A stretch of DNA of 64,000 bases, taken from the NCBI RefSeq assembly GCF_963576615.1, contig NC_088711.1:38436621-38500620 (forward strand). Direction: 5' to 3'. A program made the position numbers and the translations under genes. Positions 46,364 through 57,984 of the stretch are shown piece after piece; the first letter of the stretch is position 1; each line of letters starts with the position of its first letter. This DNA comes from Watersipora subatra. Its lineage: Eukaryota > Bryozoa > Gymnolaemata > Cheilostomatida > Watersiporidae. The notes beneath the pieces were generated by a model that searched no databases, was not told the DNA's origin, and was given only the letters and a program-made list of their open reading frames with translations.

Positions 46364-47825
46364 TTAGTCTGCAAAATAATATTTCACTGATAAGTTCATT
46401 TACTACCTGTACAGTGACTTTAGTAGTTGACTTGGAAGTAAAACAAACGAAACTCAGAAATTATCAACATTCATCAAAATAGTGTTAATATTGATACCAG
46501 AAATGTATTTAAATATTCTTACTGTCCCCTATGCTATGAGAAGTACAATTGTTAACAGATTATTATTATTGCTAAGCATGACCAAGGAAAGGGGATATAC
46601 ATAATGTGTAATGCAGATGTAAGTTTATGTGTTCAATTTATCAAGATATATAGTAATGGAATAATGGAAGTGTAAATTCATCAAGTCAAGGTCTCACCTT
46701 TAAAATGTCAGATGTAGGCCAAACAACCAATAAAGTTAATTATATTCATGCCAATACATTCACCATAATACTTGGTAAAATTATGACAAGAAGAAACCAT
46801 TAATTATTAAATACCGTTCATCAAGCTATGCGACAACGGAAGATCTTAAGTAATTTAATTGTAAGAAAAGAACTTCATAAAATATTTATACTTACATCTT
46901 GTTGAAACCTTTCCAGACTTTACTCCAAACCCTTGGCCAGATCCCTGCCCAAATCTTTGACTAGACTGAGATCCAAACCCTCCATTAGCTCCTTCTTCAA
47001 ACCTGAAGCTGCCTCTTCCTTCATGCCCTTGGCCAGATCTCTGCCCAACTCTTTGACCAGACTGAGATCCAAACCCTCCATTAGCTCCTTCTTCAAACCT
47101 GGGGTTGGCTCTTCCTTCATGCCCTAGGCCAGATACTTGCCCAACTCTTTGACCAGACTGAGATCTAAACCCTGCGCTAGCTCCTCCACTAAACCCTTGG
47201 CTAGCGCTTCCTCCATGGCCTTGGCTAGACCCCTTTCCAACTCTTTGACCAGACCGAGATCCAAATCCTCCACTAACTTCTCTTTCAAACCTGGGGCTAG
47301 CTCTTTTCTCGTGCCCTAGGCTAGACTCCTGTTCAAGTCTTTGACCTGATTGAGATCCAAATTGAGATTGACTAGCTCTTACTTCTACACCTTGACCAGC
47401 TCCTCCAATGCTTTGGTCAGCTCTTCTTACATATCCCTCTTTACCTGCTCTCTGTGATCTTTCAGATGTTGCTCCCATAGAGTTACTACATTTGACTCTG
47501 AAGTATCATAAACAGATTATTATATGTCTATGCTACATTAGGAGAAGAAAAGGAATAAATACATAGATTACAGGTTAAGCAGAAATCCATGTACATGTGA
47601 ATTTGAATAACTTAAATCATTTCAGAAGGTTGGTGATGTTGTATTTCTATAAACAATGGCTGCAATTTTTTGTAAGTAAAAATAATACATGGTCAACAAG
47701 TTTGAGAACTAAAATGAACAACCTTACCCAAAGTTACTAAAGCTGTTGCTGCCATGAAAGCCATTTGCGGTGATCTGAAGGAATGCGAGGCAGAAAGACA
47801 TAAGTGCTACCAAAAACTTCATCAT
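46364..47825 (-). CDS. Gene 4: secreted 32-residue-repeat protein, closest paralog of gene 1
   Basis: Unrecognised family; predicted 234 residues. Coding exons: 47825-47728 (GG|GTAAGG), 47497-46896 (acceptor TTCAG, donor GTAAGT) and 46368-46364, giving Tyr split T|AC and TAA. The signal peptide is the same as gene 1 (MMKFLVALMSFCLAFLQITA), followed by NGFHGSNSFSNFG. The repeat exon has four full 32-residue units and one partial, so it is exactly one 96-bp unit shorter than gene 1 (602 against 698 bases). Units carry SGQRVGQ/SGQRVGK, GHEGR, a Phe-Glu-Glu or Phe-Ser-Gly turn and GGF. The mature protein is basic, Gln/Gly/Ser/Arg-rich and nearly Cys-free (one Cys near the mature N-terminus). The promoter is at 48113-48170. 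Role is inferred only as an extracellular structural or secretory material. Confidence 0.82.
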
Positions 47826-48009
47826 AACAGAAGGTATCTAGACTTTGGAGAATCTGTAGATCTACAAGATACAGGGATGAGCTGGTAAAGGTATGTACTG
47901 AAGATATAATCAGCCAACACCGCAGCAAATAAACAGAAGCAACTACTGAGATGCTGACTATAATTACGTTGATTGCTAACTTCTTTTAATGTTCAACTAA
48001 TAAAATGAT

Positions 48010-48052
48010 GTGTTTAAAGACCAGATGTATATAACATCTGGTCTTTAAACAC
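48010..48052. repeat. Perfect 19-bp palindrome in intron 1 of gene 4
   Basis: Arms 48010-48028 and 48034-48052 are exact inverted copies, identical to the hairpin of gene 1, so it predates the split of units 1 and D. Confidence 0.95.
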
Positions 48053-48112
48053 AGGAGTATTCTACTACATTTACTGTAGTGTATGTTACACTTAACTGTA
48101 TTTCTTACTTAC

Positions 48113-48170
48113 TGTTTCCTATGTGTTTGTAGATGAACTAACATCTTTCTCAAATAAATGGCCTTTTATA
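48113..48170 (-). promoter_or_regulatory. Gene 4 promoter (TATAAAAGG) and non-coding exon 1
   Basis: TATAAAAGG at 48170-48162 on the minus strand; exon 1 ends GGAAACA|GTAAGT with the intron from 48112. Identical layout to gene 1. Confidence 0.78.
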
Positions 48171-51109
48171 CTTTTCAATATTCATTAATTGCCAATATTT
48201 GGGACTTAGGAAGTGATTCAGTATTTTTCGTGGTGGCTTTTTGACTTGATTATAACACTCTTATGATGAGAAAGGATTGAGACATCTTTATTCTTAGTGT
48301 TGCCAGAAATTCTCAAACATCCTGTTTCATATACACGTCTATGACACTCAAAACTTTTTACATTTTTGTACAGGATACCTAATCTCTCAGATTCCTTGCC
48401 ATTTTGTATTCACCAAAGTCAATTAAAAATATGAATTGATCAAAATCTTTTTAATTCTAAAGGAACGATTCATAAGATTGATTTTGCTGTCTGTACAACT
48501 CAATCAAAAATAACATTTTCTTTATTAAAAGTAATGTTCTGAGCTTTTGGTCTATCGAGTATTGCTATCGTCTATCGGGTCTATCAAATATTGCTTCTCA
48601 CTGTAGATCTTTAAATTTAACAGACCCTAATGACTAAACATGGTAAATTGTATGTCTTTTATCTACTCTGGGTGATCAACAAGCAGTAAGGCAAAGTGGT
48701 CTATATGTATGTCTTTCTCTTTTTATCTTCATCTTAAGAGTATCCATGAATTGATAGGCTACAATAATTTGAAACTTTAACTTCTATTACCTAACAACAA
48801 AACTAGTAAACTTTCGGTCATGAGAACCTATTAGAAAAAATGTTAGTTCATGGCCATCAGCTAGTTCATGGTCTCTGAATAGCAAGTGCCACAAGCTAGG
48901 TTTAACAAATTTATAGTGACAGTGAGTTTTAATCAAATTTTAAATAAATTATGATGATAGAAAATGGATGCCGCAGTATAAAATTTGGATGCTTTGATTT
49001 AGGTTTAATAATTCTTTAACTCTAGCCACTGCATAAAATCTTTTAAACAAACATGCAAGTCCTCGAAGTGAAAACATTAGAGACAACTATTCCTACCATA
49101 TTTCACAATTTCTTTTTTTAAGAATACTTTGACTGAGACGCATTGTTGATCAGCTTTGAGCTTGTTTTCGATTGAATGCTATACTAATTATTCAGTAATA
49201 GAAAAACCAATGATGGTACTATTGAAGCCCATGCCAAAAAAGAGCAAATCTGCTTGTCATATAAATAAAGTCCAAGAAAGTTTTTTGCCAGTGTGAAATA
49301 AGCACATTAGCAAAAGCCTTTGTTAAGTGAAGCACTTATCTGAAGTTTTACAATCTTCTGTTGTAACCCACCAATAGTAACAGATGAAAGCCATAAGAGT
49401 TTTGAATAAAAGCTTTTAGGAAAACCTCTAGAACTGTTTAACAGACAACATTTTGGAGAAAACAGATTTGTAGTTTTAGAACATCAGCCTTCTTTTCTAA
49501 ACATTCTAGTCAGGCCTATATGAGCTTCTAACATTGATTTCAATAAAAAAACTTCCCTTTAGCTATGCAACCTGCATAAAGTATAAAATATGAATCATTT
49601 AAACTTGGCCAAGAGAAATTGCATCAGCATATATTTTGCAAAGTTCATCCTGACATGGAACTCCCATTAGAATTCAATATCCATTTCCATTACCATCCCT
49701 TTTTATGACAATCAGAAGTACAATTATGATTGATTACATATTAGTTTATGATCTGTCAATCAACAACATCTGGTAGAGGTAGCAGTATCCAGCCATCTAC
49801 CACTGCTTCTTGTTAATTAATAGGAAACAAGGTCGTACACTGGGACACTTTGTGAGTCGATGAATTCTGTACAAATAATGAAAAACCGGACTATAAAATA
49901 AGCCTTGAAGTAAGAGTTGTTGAACCTGTTATCCATGTCTTTATTTAGCTACATTTTAGTGACAAAAAAGCTGATCTTTGTCACCATTACCTATACACTA
50001 CTTTAACTTATTCTTGGTTGTGTGGTATTCGGTGGTGCAATATAGTTTTACACTAGCCCTTTGCACATATATTTTGCACTGCCTGTAGCTAGAAACAAAT
50101 AAATAAGTGCTAGTCACCCACTAATGTACACATTAAGTATAGAGTAGACTTAGGGTAGGTAGCTTACAACTTTCTAAATGATAAGAACAGTTTCCTATGT
50201 ATTCAAAAAAATATAATAATTTGACTGATTATTCAACCACTTTGACAAATAGTATAGATTGATTTGGATCTTGTACTTTTAATCTTTTGTATAAAATTGC
50301 TTCAAAGTGTGTGTACTTCTTTTTCACTAAAACCAGCATTGAGCTTACATAACATTTAAAGAGTTATAATCAGATACAAATTTGTTTGATACTTCAATCC
50401 GACAACACCGCTCAATAAAGTACAAGCAATATTGTTTATAAACAGCTAGCAAGTTCTCTCTATATCTACTTGCAAGCTTCAAATATGTGAACATACCCGA
50501 AGGCATAAATAATAGAAGAGAATAGTGATATTCACAGTTTAGGTGTAAATAACTAGTTTGTCTATATAGGTACGCGATCTCCTGTAACAGTGGTACTAAG
50601 CAAGTTGTGTACATATTAGCCATTGTCAGATCAGTCTAAATGACAGTAGTGAGTACAACTACCTAACTAACAAAACTAATGTACAATAATAAATCATAAT
50701 AGTAACATTACACATTTAGTAGCAAGTTGTATTTGAACTGTATATAAAAGCGCAATGAAATCATATTATACGACCTTGTGACGTTGTGATCACTGATAGC
50801 ACCTCAGCAACCAGCATTTATAATTTCTGTAAGTTAAGAGAGAACTTCCATAAAAATTTTATCATGTGCTTCGACAGGCTGTTCGTAGACACGATTCCCA
50901 TTTTAAATCTTTTTTGCAACCGATGTGTAATCTACATTAAATTTCAAAACAGCTCTTAACATAGAAATTATAAACCTAATCTGTTTATAATCTGATACAA
51001 TCCTATTACTGTTATATCCAACAACTTACAAACCTGTGTTAAAAAAGTTCCAAGTAGTTAAACAACAACTCTAGCAATAACTTTGCCAAAACTTCTATTC
51101 ATTTGTATA

Positions 51110-53190
51110 TCAATTGCGTTATTTTTTCTTGTGAACTGCTCTGAACAACACGAGTAGCTCTATCCTTCTCAATTCAAAGTTTTATTTAAAATACACGCTA
51201 TTTACCAGCCTTTAAAATGTTGAACTAAAAGGTAAATAAACTTAGTGTTTTTTTGGCTTTGTATAAAATAACAACTATAGAAAAATGTTAAAGCCTTGTA
51301 TGTAAAGTTTGAATCTAAGCGGGTCGTAGTAAGTTTAGCAGTTGCCGTTATAAAGCAAATATTATAAATAGAGTTTTGCTGAAAATGGTTCAAACAACTT
51401 ATTATAATATTCAAATTTAAAATAACTTAAAAACAGCTAGTCACCTTTAACCACTTGAAATGTAGACCTTTTTCTACTTGAATTTTTTGTAGAAGTACTG
51501 ACTACGAACTGCTTTTTGGTTTTTTGAAAAATGTAAAAGACAAATCAAAAACTCACAACAAAAAATAATGAGTGACACTTATAATAATAATAATAATAAG
51601 AATGATAATAATAATACTGATAATAATAATGATAATAAGTACCTACCACCACACGACTGTGAAGAAAACTTTTACAACAATAATGATAATAATAATAAAG
51701 ATCTGTCATGATCATGTCTGTTCATGCTCTCTCAATTGAGGTAGCAGTATCCAGCCATCCACTACTGCTTCTAGGTAGCTAATAATGAACACGGTCATAC
51801 ACTGGGACATTCTGTCGAGTCTAGGATTTCCACAAGAATGAAACACTGGAGTTTGAACTGAGCCAAGAGGTGAGAGTTTTTAGACCTACATTTCATAGCT
51901 CTTGAAAGTTAGTTGCTAAACACAACGATGTTTGTCTCACTCATCAATATCTATACTCTTCTTAAAGTGGTTCTGTTTATGTGGTTATTTGATGGGACAG
52001 TGGTTTCATACCAGCTGACACATGTCAGATATCTTCTCTATGGAATCAACCTTTTGATCGTATTGCTATGTGCATTATAAATGCCTTTTAGCAAGTATGT
52101 GCTACATGAATGCATAATAGTTTGTACTGTGTATAATAATTTGTACTTTATTTTTAGCACTGTTCGGAGTTGTGTTTGTACTTTGTGCCATTATAATACG
52201 TAAGTCCTTGTTTATACTACAGGAAGCAGAGAAAGTTTAAACTTACATTGAGTAAAAAACATAATTATTACTAATCTCATGAACGACTAAGAAGTGTGCT
52301 TCTAATTTTGGCAGTTTTTTGAAGAAAATAAGACAGATGGAAAACTGAAAACAAAAGTCTGTTGACTTAAAACTACTTGATTATATTCTACAGCCTTCTG
52401 TCTGCCACTGCCTACCACACTCTACACTGAATGAGAAAAGTGTGTACACCTACAACAGCTATTCTAAACATCTCATTCAAATTTATATGAGCTTTTTCAC
52501 CTATATTTCAGTAATAAATCAACTTACTTTAACCATCAAATTGCATCAGCTTCGATATATGAATCATTTAAACGTGGAAAAGAGAGATTGCATCAGCATA
52601 TATTTTGCAAAGTTCACCCTGACTTGGAACTTTCATGAGAATTCAACATCAATTTCCGGTACCATCACTTTTCATGACACATAGTACTACAGTTATGATT
52701 GATTATGTATTAATTCATAATCTGTCAATCAGCATCCCTTGCTAAAGGTAGCAGTATCCTGCCATCTACCATTGCCTCTTGGTAATTAATAGTGAACAAG
52801 GTCATACACTGGGACATTCTGTCGAGCCTTGGGTTTCCATAAAAATAAGAAATACTAGATTTTAAATTAAGCCATAAGGTAAGAATTGCTAAACCTGATT
52901 TAAGAGTTGTTAGATGCTATAAAGAGAAGGTGAATATGTAGTAAAAAAGAAGCCACGTATAGTCCTGAGACAAAGCCAGCAGCTCTCCTTATTGTCGATT
53001 GCAGGCTTCAAAAATTTACCCTTCTAAGAAAAAAGCACAAATGAATAGAAGGGAATGACTAATATCACAGTTCAGGTGCAAAGGACTAATTTTATTTATG
53101 AGTACACAATCTTCTGATGGAGTGGTCCTTAGCAAGTTGTGTATGTTATTAGCCATTGTTAGATCAATCCAAATGACGATTTTAAGTACT
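51110..53190. repeat. Duplicate of 10030-13660 without the Helentron insert
   Basis: Contains flanking repeat cores near 51800 and 52800. The uninterrupted site for Helentron copy 1 lies near 52195. No gene recognised. Confidence 0.75.
51577..51690. repeat. (AAT)n-rich microsatellite
   Basis: Imperfect AAT/GAT repeats, expanded relative to the duplicate at 10494-10518. Confidence 0.95.
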
Positions 53191-53880
53191 TAAAAATGTG
53201 ATTGCGTCAAATTTTAGTTGATTTCAAAAGAAAGCATTATTTTGTCTACCAATTGATATGTTGTTTGTTGTGTTAGGCGATCTCACTGTCAAATTATTTG
53301 AAGATTAAAATCGGAAAAAACTGAAAGCGGTAAAAATTCTCAAGCCAGCAAAACATGCCCAGATTTCCCCAAAATGATGTAGCGAGCGGTACAATCTGTC
53401 TATACCTCTTGTATTCACATAGGCTATTGATATAAAAATCTAGTCTGACGTGGCTCTACTGACATATGCATTTACTTTATTTTGTATTTACTCATGTTGG
53501 CTAGAATAAAATTGTAAATCCAGCTACAAATACATTATTATAAATGTCTCAAATGCCTCAAATAAGGGAAATTTAAATTTGTCATGTTAGCTTCCTTTAA
53601 TTGCTGTGTAAACATCTGAGTACCAACTACGATTCTGCCGGTCTACGGTAAACAAAATGACCACGCCGCTATCTTTGAAAATAATATGTTCGAATATATG
53701 GCGAAGCCAACTGCGTCCCAAAGTGTCATGTATATTCAATGTTATCTAGTCATGACCAGTGATAGATGATTGTAACCCAGTGTATAAGTTGCAGGGTAGT
53801 ATGCACTCAATGTACACATGCAGATGAGGCAGGCTATGGTTAATAAGTTATGCATATTCTTTTTCTTTTGACTTTTCCTG
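53190..53880. other. Mostly unique stretch, no gene seen
   Basis: The first 150 bases resemble 740-880. The rest has no counterpart in the window, higher CpG content than average, and no ORF or domain that I can support. Confidence 0.5.
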
Positions 53881-53884
53881 TTTA

Positions 53885-54085
53885 GGGGTCACCACCACCG
53901 ATGGTATAACCATGCACAGAGTGTATCACAACAATTTGCACGCATGATTTGGTACAGGAACGATTATGACTGGATGCCCTTTGAAACATTACTGGTGGTC
54001 CTTCTGGGATTTGATCTACTGATCAACTGAGCAACTGATCAACTGGTTGTATGTCAGTGCACTAACCACTGAACCATGACTGCTT
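53885..54085 (-). mobile_element. tRNA-derived SINE
   Basis: On the minus strand GTCATGGTTCAGTGGTTAG holds a pol III A box (TGGTTCAGTGG, 54076-54066), and GATCAAATCC (54016-54007) fits the B box GWTCRANNC, 50 bases apart. A CCAGTAATG...AAGGGCATCC body follows, resembling animal SINEs. The tail boundary near 53885 is approximate. Confidence 0.72.
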
Positions 54086-54106
54086 CATTGAACTATGTGA
54101 TTTTAA

Positions 54107-54587
54107 AGCCTGGTTTCCATATGACAGCGCAAGGCGCACAACAAGGCGCACGACGTCCTGCATAGGCCAGTTGTGATATGGAAACGTCAACGCACGACGG
54201 TCGCGCTACGTGCGTACGCTGATCGCAAGTATCCAACAGAATAGATCCTTGCGATGTGTGCATGCGAATATGTATCCCACAATACACCGCTAGACCTTTT
54301 CAACCTATCCCACAATTCCAGCGAAGGGCTTTGTTCCGAAGAAATCGGTCTCGCGTACGAAAGAGTAAGCTTGATTTTTATATGACAGCGTAATTTCACA
54401 ACGGAGGTCTGTTTTTCCGGAGAAATATGTCTCTCCTACGAAAAAAGTAAGGAAAATATACACCCTGTCCAATGCAAGCATGGAGCTTACGCGCGATATG
54501 GAAACACTGCCTCGCGGCCCAAGAAATGCATTGCGCACGATCACTGGGTCGCGCGCGATCATTGCGCTGTCATATGGAAACCAGGCT
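54107..54587. mobile_element. 481-bp MITE with 26-bp perfect terminal inverted repeats
   Basis: Both ends are exact inverted copies, 26 bp long, of a sequence beginning AGCCTGGTTTCCATATGACA. TAA directly flanks each side (54104-54106 and 54588-54590), as for a PIF/Harbinger-type 3-bp duplication. The interior is strikingly GC/CpG-rich (GCGCGCGATC, CGCACGACGG) against the AT-rich surroundings. It has no transposase, so it is non-autonomous. Confidence 0.88.
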
Positions 54588-54914
54588 TAAGTGTAGAAAC
54601 TATGGTGATGGTAAGTATATAGCTGTTCATCCATTTAGAGTTGGCAGCCTCAGTAACTGACTCTATATCCCCAAGAACTTTTAGCACCTTTGATTATTTA
54701 TATGAACTAATAACTGTATCGTATCAATCACTCTTTATACCAAACCATGTTTAGCAACTATTCAATGATATACAGTTGTTTTTAGCCTGTTACCTCATCA
54801 TCTTGTTGTTTATGAATTGACAGCAGCTGACTTCTATGACTCTGATGCAAACATGAAAGTTGAAACCAAATAAAAGTTAAGTTGCTGAATAGAAAAATTT
54901 ACAAAATATCAAAT

Positions 54915-56735
54915 ACCAGAAATTTCCCTGTCATACAGCCCACGACCTGATAATGGAATAAGTGATAATGGAAAAAAGAAAGGGTAGTACTGTTTGTTGA
55001 AAAAGTAGTTGTCAGCAGGAATTGACAGAGCATAGTGTAAATGAGAGTTGTTCGCTATGATATAAAAAAAATTGAGGGAGCAAGCCTTCAAAAAGGAAAT
55101 TCTAGTAATCTAGGAATTTGACAGGGGAACTTGTTGGCATGTATGACATAGTTGTATTTGAGCATTGTATGTAATGAAATGTTTCTCATTACATCCAGTA
55201 CACGTGAGCTGTGATATGTTGTTGTCAAGTCTGCCTAGAAAGTTGTTACGCAGTTCTTGAAAATCAGGACAATCTAAAGATTGAAAATGAGGAATGTGAT
55301 GAAGGGGGGGGGGGCAGCATTGGGAGGAGCAATATGGTTTTGTGCAATATTTTCATGGTCAATGGTGTCCATAAAATCATGATCATCATCTGGAAACAAA
55401 GCGGCCGCCAAGTCCATGTCATTTACAAATGAGTGGTTGTTATTAATTTGAGTAGCGTGTTGTTGAACATTAGCATTTGATGTTGATGGTTGCTGTGAGG
55501 ACCTTCTGTTTATCCTTCTATTGAGCTATAATAATTGAGAGACACGTGAACGGCCACTGCGTCGGCGACGACCACGACGTGGTATTTTGGGAAGTTGTAT
55601 GTCCATGGTAGTTGTCAAGTTGTTTTGAAACTAAATTCAAAGAGTCAATTATGCAAAACAAAAGGTTGTAAAAAATTCACACAAAATCTACTACTATCTC
55701 AAACCTATGTTTTACAACAATAAAATGAATATTAATTAAAGCTGTAGACCTAACCTACTGTAATGTATTTAATTTAACAACAGCAATAAGGAAATATGTT
55801 TCTTATATCTCTGAAATGTAATATTAGAAGTAAAATGGCAAGCTGCTGTGTAATATACACAGTTTGAAAGTTGGTTGTGTTAAATGTAGAATGGTTTTGA
55901 TAGTGATCTAGCAGAAAGCAAGTATGAACGTTCACACGTCTGTAAGTTTTCTGCAACTGGAGCAAAATAAAAAAATGTTTCCATCATAAAGGGGCGTTGT
56001 AGTTCGGCTCTAGCTTGTACATAAGATGTAAAGAATTTTGGCTGATGTTTGGAATAATTAAATGAAATCTTTGGTAATTGGGAAAAAACATAGGCTGATA
56101 GACTGTGTACCACAATTTCGTACCTGTAAATCAGTCTACGCCTCAAACGGTCTACGTTTATTACAGAAGCCTTCGGACAAATAAATTCGAATAATTATTC
56201 TTATGATAATTTTATAAAATCAAATAATTATTCTTATAATTAAATATTGTTGCAAGATATTAAAAATCGAAAAATATTAGAAACCTTTGGCAATTAGACA
56301 ATGCTATGGACTGGTGAAATGAGCACGTTTTTCTTGTGAAACGAGCTCTTATTAATAGTTCTACTATCTGTCACACGGCTTTATTGGTGTATCATTAGCC
56401 GGTCTTAATTTTGATTAAAAAACCTTGTCAAAGTTTTTAATTACGAACTTCAGCCAAATTAATCTGTCTATTTGTGTATAATCCAATCAGATGGGTGAGT
56501 TTTAGAATATTGTCGACAATTTTCAAAGAATTGATAACATATTTAAATAGGTTTATATGTGTTTTGTATCGTTATTATACCTAAACGACTCCATTGAAAA
56601 ATGGTTAAATTTGGTGAGGAGATTTTGGTACAAGGGTTTGCGACGGTGTTGATGAATAATTTCCATGAGTGGTGTGCACATGCATTTATCATAAATCTCT
56701 CAAACAATCGCTCCACTCACGTTTGGTCATGGGAT
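54915..56735 (+). mobile_element. Helentron-like element, copy 3, with coding remnant
   Basis: Same ends as copies at 11030 and 25928: AGAAATTTCCCTGTCATACA at the left and the CGCTCCACTCACGTTTGG tail at the right. The flanks align with uninterrupted sequence near 4235 in unit 1. It is longer than the other copies because it keeps part of an ORF (55110-55606 minus). Confidence 0.65.
55110..55606 (-). pseudogene. Remnant of a Helitron/Helentron Rep-helicase N-terminal region
   Basis: The minus strand starts MDIQLPKIPRRGRRRRSGRS, a very basic stretch. A TAG at 55526-55528 interrupts, then a Gln/Asn/Asp-rich part continues (MDLAAALFPDDDHDFMDT). An 11-base C run causes a one-base shift. The frame then reads FLGRLDNNISQLTCTGCNEK and ends with a second CxxC (CHTC) before TAG at 55110. 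A CxxC-15-CxxC zinc finger after a low-complexity basic N-terminus is like the start of Helentron Rep-helicase proteins known from many invertebrates. The match is from memory; HUH and helicase domains are not present here. Confidence 0.5.
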
Positions 56736-57580
56736 GAAAGCAAAAATAAAAATAAACATTATTTGAAAATTATGTAGACTAAGCTAACCTAGTTCTACTT
56801 CTATCACTACGTCAGCATACATTTCATATATCTACTATATTATTAATAATTTAACTTACCATTAACATGAAAGAAACATGTAAATCAAAGTTTTTTCTAT
56901 AGACCTACTTTAAATGTTGTAAATGACTAAAAATGGATTTATAAATGCATTTATTGATGACTTTTTAAGCTAAGATAGTAATTTATGAATTTATGTAACC
57001 ACTGTTGTATTCTTTATACCATAATTATTTTTTCTATAAATTTTATAGAAACTGAGAATTAAAGCTTCTAGCAGGAAACCTTTCCGTAACGTTTTTTTGA
57101 TATTTTACTCACAAGATAGCAAACCTTTTATAGGATTGTACCAATTTTAAACAATGAGTATAGAAGATGTTACTGTTTTTAATACTTTTTTGTTCGACTT
57201 GTTTTTAATGCTTTACTTCTTTTTAACAAGCAAAATTAAGTAACCTTAGACTTTTTCTGCAAAATTCACTTATTTAATGCATAAATTGCATAATGCACTA
57301 ATTTAATGCATAAATGCACTTATTTATGAATTTTCGTCACAGCTGCTTGTTTTTTTATATCAAATTTGAGTAACAGATTTATAGGTTCAGTAGAAGCTAT
57401 GAATGTCCAGGTGCAATAGTGATTATTTGCTAATAATTTTCTCATTATTTTACTTTTACGATAGCTGGCTAACATTGTAAGGAAATATTATAACTTTGTT
57501 TACAGGTAAGCTATTTATTTCAACATTTAGCCATAGTAAATAATTTGAGGACATACTAAAGTTTTTTGCTTCTTATTAAC
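56735..57580. other. Gene-free stretch before gene 5 poly(A) site
   Basis: Diverged counterpart of 4250-4840. AT-rich, with TTTAATGCATAAATGCACTT-type short direct repeats near 57270-57330. No gene. Confidence 0.55.
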
Positions 57581-57586
57581 CAATAC

Positions 57587-57592
57587 TTTATT
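57587..57592 (-). terminator. Poly(A) signal AATAAA of gene 5
   Basis: Minus-strand AATAAA at the place matching genes 1 and 4. Confidence 0.7.
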
Positions 57593-57984
57593 CTATCAAA
57601 AAATTTAGCAATTCTTTCCAAAACGCTTAACTACTTGTCGCTTAACCACCTTTTGCAGATCAGCAAAGTGTTGCGCATTTCACTTTGTTACTTTTAGCTT
57701 TGATTTGCATTAATACTCCTGACTATTAATTTTTATTGTGTTAAACTTTGTTAGTTGCTTTCTTAGTGCACTTCAATTCATAAATAAAAGCTATAAATTG
57801 CATGAATTATATTCAAATCAACAAACAAGAAAAATAGCAAAGATAGATATAAAAAATTAACATATGATGAAATTCAGTTTAGCACAATGTAATAGAATGT
57901 TTCTATAGGGCCTACTATCCACTCCAGCAGATGAGCCAGTCAAGTGACGGTGTAGGAAGGTGGTGGTAGTAAGTGTCCATAGAT

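Larger units (their letters stand above)
42860..50790. repeat. Segmental duplication unit D (holds gene 4)
   Basis: Duplicate of 1-9730 without the Tc1 insert, roughly 90-93% identical by eye. Apart from gene 4 and its signals no gene is seen. The ORF at 50345-50623 matches one at 9304-9561, but related copies near 13600, 17100 and 52990 are broken. Confidence 0.85.
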
